Below, one piece after another: positions 49,410-50,800 of a stretch of DNA of 50,800 nucleotides. The position numbers were made by a program, and so were the translations under genes. Below the pieces are notes generated by a model. That model had not been told where the DNA came from, did not search any database, and worked only from the letters and a program-made list of their open reading frames with translations. The stretch covers positions 1 to 50,800 of the forward strand of contig NZ_FCOK02000075.1 of assembly GCF_001544555.2 (NCBI RefSeq), read 5' to 3'. The stretch is from Caballeronia udeis. Its GTDB lineage: Bacteria; Pseudomonadota; Gammaproteobacteria; Burkholderiales; Burkholderiaceae. The stretch's first letter is position 1; every line of letters starts with the position of its first letter.

Positions 49410-50474
49410 CTAGTGAAGCTGCGACTTTTGTTTGGAGGCGAGTGCGGGCGTGGATTGCTTATCCGTATTGCCCATGTCTTGTACGAATTTCGCCACGGCC
49501 GGATCCTCGACGAAGCTCGTGGTCGAAGACGCACCGAGGATTGCCATCGCTTCCTGCGGCCTCGCCACGAGGAAGCCCTGCACATAGTCCACGCCGAGTT
49601 CCGTCAGCACACGAAGCGTATTAATGTTCTCTACCTGCGATGCAATGCTGCGCATGCCGAGGTTGCGTGCGAGCATGACCATCGCCTCGACAATGGCGAT
49701 ATCGGTCGGATGCGCGTGCATGGTGCGAACCAATTCGTCGTCGATCTTGAGCACGTCGGTGGATAGATGCCTCACATATTTGAACGAGCTGTAACCCGAA
49801 CCAAAGTTGTCCAGCGCGATCTTGCCACCCATGTGGTGCACCCGAGAAATGAAGTGCTGAGTGCCCGCCAGATTGTTCAGCGCGACGCTCTCGCTGATTT
49901 GGAGGCACAGGTAAGGAACAACGTCCTGAAAGCGCACGAAAAGCGAAAAGGTTTCTTCAAGAAAGTGCGCGTCGTTGATTGAGCTGGCGCTCAAGTTCAC
50001 GCAGATGAAGCGTGTATTTATGAGCGCCATGCGATGCTCCCTGAACCATTCGAGGACGGTGGTCATTACCCATGTGTCGATGGCAGCGATATCGCCGGAT
50101 TGCTCCGCAGTCGCGATCAACTTGTTCGCCGCTTGCACAGATCCGTCGGGCGCGCGAACGCGCAGCAATACTTCGAAATCCAATGACTCGGAGGGCGCGG
50201 TTATAGACATGATCGGTTGCATCGCGAGATGGAGGCCGGGGGGCAGCCTGTCGCGTCGAGTCTGTTTGCCCGTTTGGCGCTTATCACGCCCGTTTGGGTG
50301 CCGGGGTCGGGTAGCCATGAGCGTATCCGAACTATGTTCCCGCTCGCCATCGCCCTCCGGCGCCAAATCCGAAACGAGCGGGTCCGGCTCTGGCATACGC
50401 GTCCGTAGGGCGGAATCCGGTGACTTTTTCACCGGCTCTGCTAAGTGGGTGTCTGCTCGAACTCGCTGTCGCAT
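49410..50474 (-). CDS. Degenerate EAL-domain protein
   Basis: A 354-residue protein with a disordered, basic N-terminus (~1-78) and an EAL domain (~80-325). Against the EAL catalytic set, the motif is EVL (E101), NLS is kept (N160), E195 is kept (LQISES), the DDFGTG motif is D222-N223-FGSG (second metal Asp replaced by Asn), K243 is kept (VLKIDD), AEGVE is ASQVE (catalytic Glu replaced by Ser279, E282 kept) and Q299 is present. Loss of one metal ligand and one catalytic Glu argues against c-di-GMP hydrolysis; a role as c-di-GMP sensor or binding partner is likely. Homologues typically have a sensor or GGDEF domain in front; it is absent, so the protein may be truncated. Stand-alone gene; the start could be downstream (MATRPRHPNG). 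Confidence 0.85.
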   Translation of the reverse strand: MRQRVRADTHLAEPVKKSPDSALRTRMPEPDPLVSDLAPEGDGEREHSSDTLMATRPRHPNGRDKRQTGKQTRRDRLPPGLHLAMQPIMSITAPSESLDFEVLLRVRAPDGSVQAANKLIATAEQSGDIAAIDTWVMTTVLEWFREHRMALINTRFICVNLSASSINDAHFLEETFSLFVRFQDVVPYLCLQISESVALNNLAGTQHFISRVHHMGGKIALDNFGSGYSSFKYVRHLSTDVLKIDDELVRTMHAHPTDIAIVEAMVMLARNLGMRSIASQVENINTLRVLTELGVDYVQGFLVARPQEAMAILGASSTTSFVEDPAVAKFVQDMGNTDKQSTPALASKQKSQLH

Positions 50475-50800
50475 TTCACATCCCGCATCTGCATCAGACG
50501 GCGCCGTTTTCTGGCGTACTTGAATAGAACACGCGACCGGTCCTTGTTATTCCGCAGACGGCGAAGACTCGTGCTGTCCATGCATCGCTCCCGGTTGGCT
50601 GGGGCATAAGAAAGAGCAAATGGCTACCGTTTGATGTTCAGTTGAAGCAGGACAACACCCGCTGGCTCATGCCGCCTGGGTGAGCGGAAACCAGGTTCGC
50701 TTTGTAGAAAGTCCATTGGCCGAGTCACGCCCTGAGGCGGTCCGTCAAGGTTTTTCCGAGGGCAGGTGCAGCCCACATCCCTGAGCTTGTCGCCTCGGGC
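50475..50800. other. Right-edge stretch without a confident gene
   Basis: A minus-strand 46-codon frame (50581-50441) begins MDSTSLRRLRNNKDRSRVLF and ends in EFEQTPT; it overlaps the N-terminus of the EAL gene and has GGGAG upstream. It is extremely basic and of no known family, so it may be a chance frame. The rest shows nothing recognisable. Confidence 0.25.

Overview
The window reads as a chromosomal or megaplasmid segment of a beta-proteobacterium of the Burkholderiaceae, most likely Paraburkholderia or Caballeronia. The grounds are high-GC coding sequence with Burkholderia-type codon use, a classical Burkholderia trimeric porin, an rml cassette inside a Wzc/Wzy exopolysaccharide operon, AAHS-type aromatic transport, and IS256-, IS6- and IS5-like debris. 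The species cannot be fixed from the sequence alone. No tRNA, rRNA, CRISPR array or replication origin was seen.

Layout. 1-6300 is an eroded accessory zone: an IS256-like end cutting a quinone-oxidoreductase gene, a TetR gene with two matching operator copies, a MerR/TipAS regulator with a 19-bp-spacer promoter, an out-of-frame splice of a flavin monooxygenase tail to a VOC-domain piece, a basic coiled-coil protein of unknown role, a small membrane protein, and a decayed IS6-family transposase. 6300-9140 is a visibly AT-richer surface-polysaccharide block (glycosyltransferase-like protein, Wzx flippase, hexapeptide acetyltransferase).

9784-24203 is the centrepiece. A 660-bp control region holds two sigma-54 (-24/-12) promoter matches exactly 100 bp apart and a 17-bp direct repeat with 21-bp period. 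It is followed by one tightly packed 13.7-kb operon: Wzc-type tyrosine autokinase, Wzy-like polymerase, three glycosyltransferases, a large secreted DUF4838 protein, a fourth glycosyltransferase, and rmlBACD for dTDP-L-rhamnose. No initiating sugar-phosphate transferase or Wza is present in the window.

24380-25964 holds a small unknown protein, a CHAT-protease relic that has lost its catalytic Cys segment, and a DUF899 gene. 26315-32463 is a benzoylformate module: ThDP decarboxylase, aldehyde dehydrogenase, aromatic-acid MFS importer and porin, consistent with phenylglyoxylate to benzaldehyde to benzoate. 32684-43385 has an acyltransferase-3, two related MFS exporter genes each divergent from its own regulator (STAND-type winged-helix ATPase; LysR), and a TetR-controlled two-gene operon (FAD/NAD(P) oxidoreductase plus CruF-like integral membrane protein) with clear ACTTTCC/GGAAAGT operators.

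43987-44774 is an IS5-family (IS427-type) element with CTAG target duplication and an inactivated transposase. 44874-49264 is a DeoR-controlled sugar or polyol locus (PfkB kinase, SDR dehydrogenase, periplasmic binding protein) with remnants of lost parts and no transporter permease or ATPase. The window closes with a minus-strand EAL protein whose active site has lost two catalytic acids.
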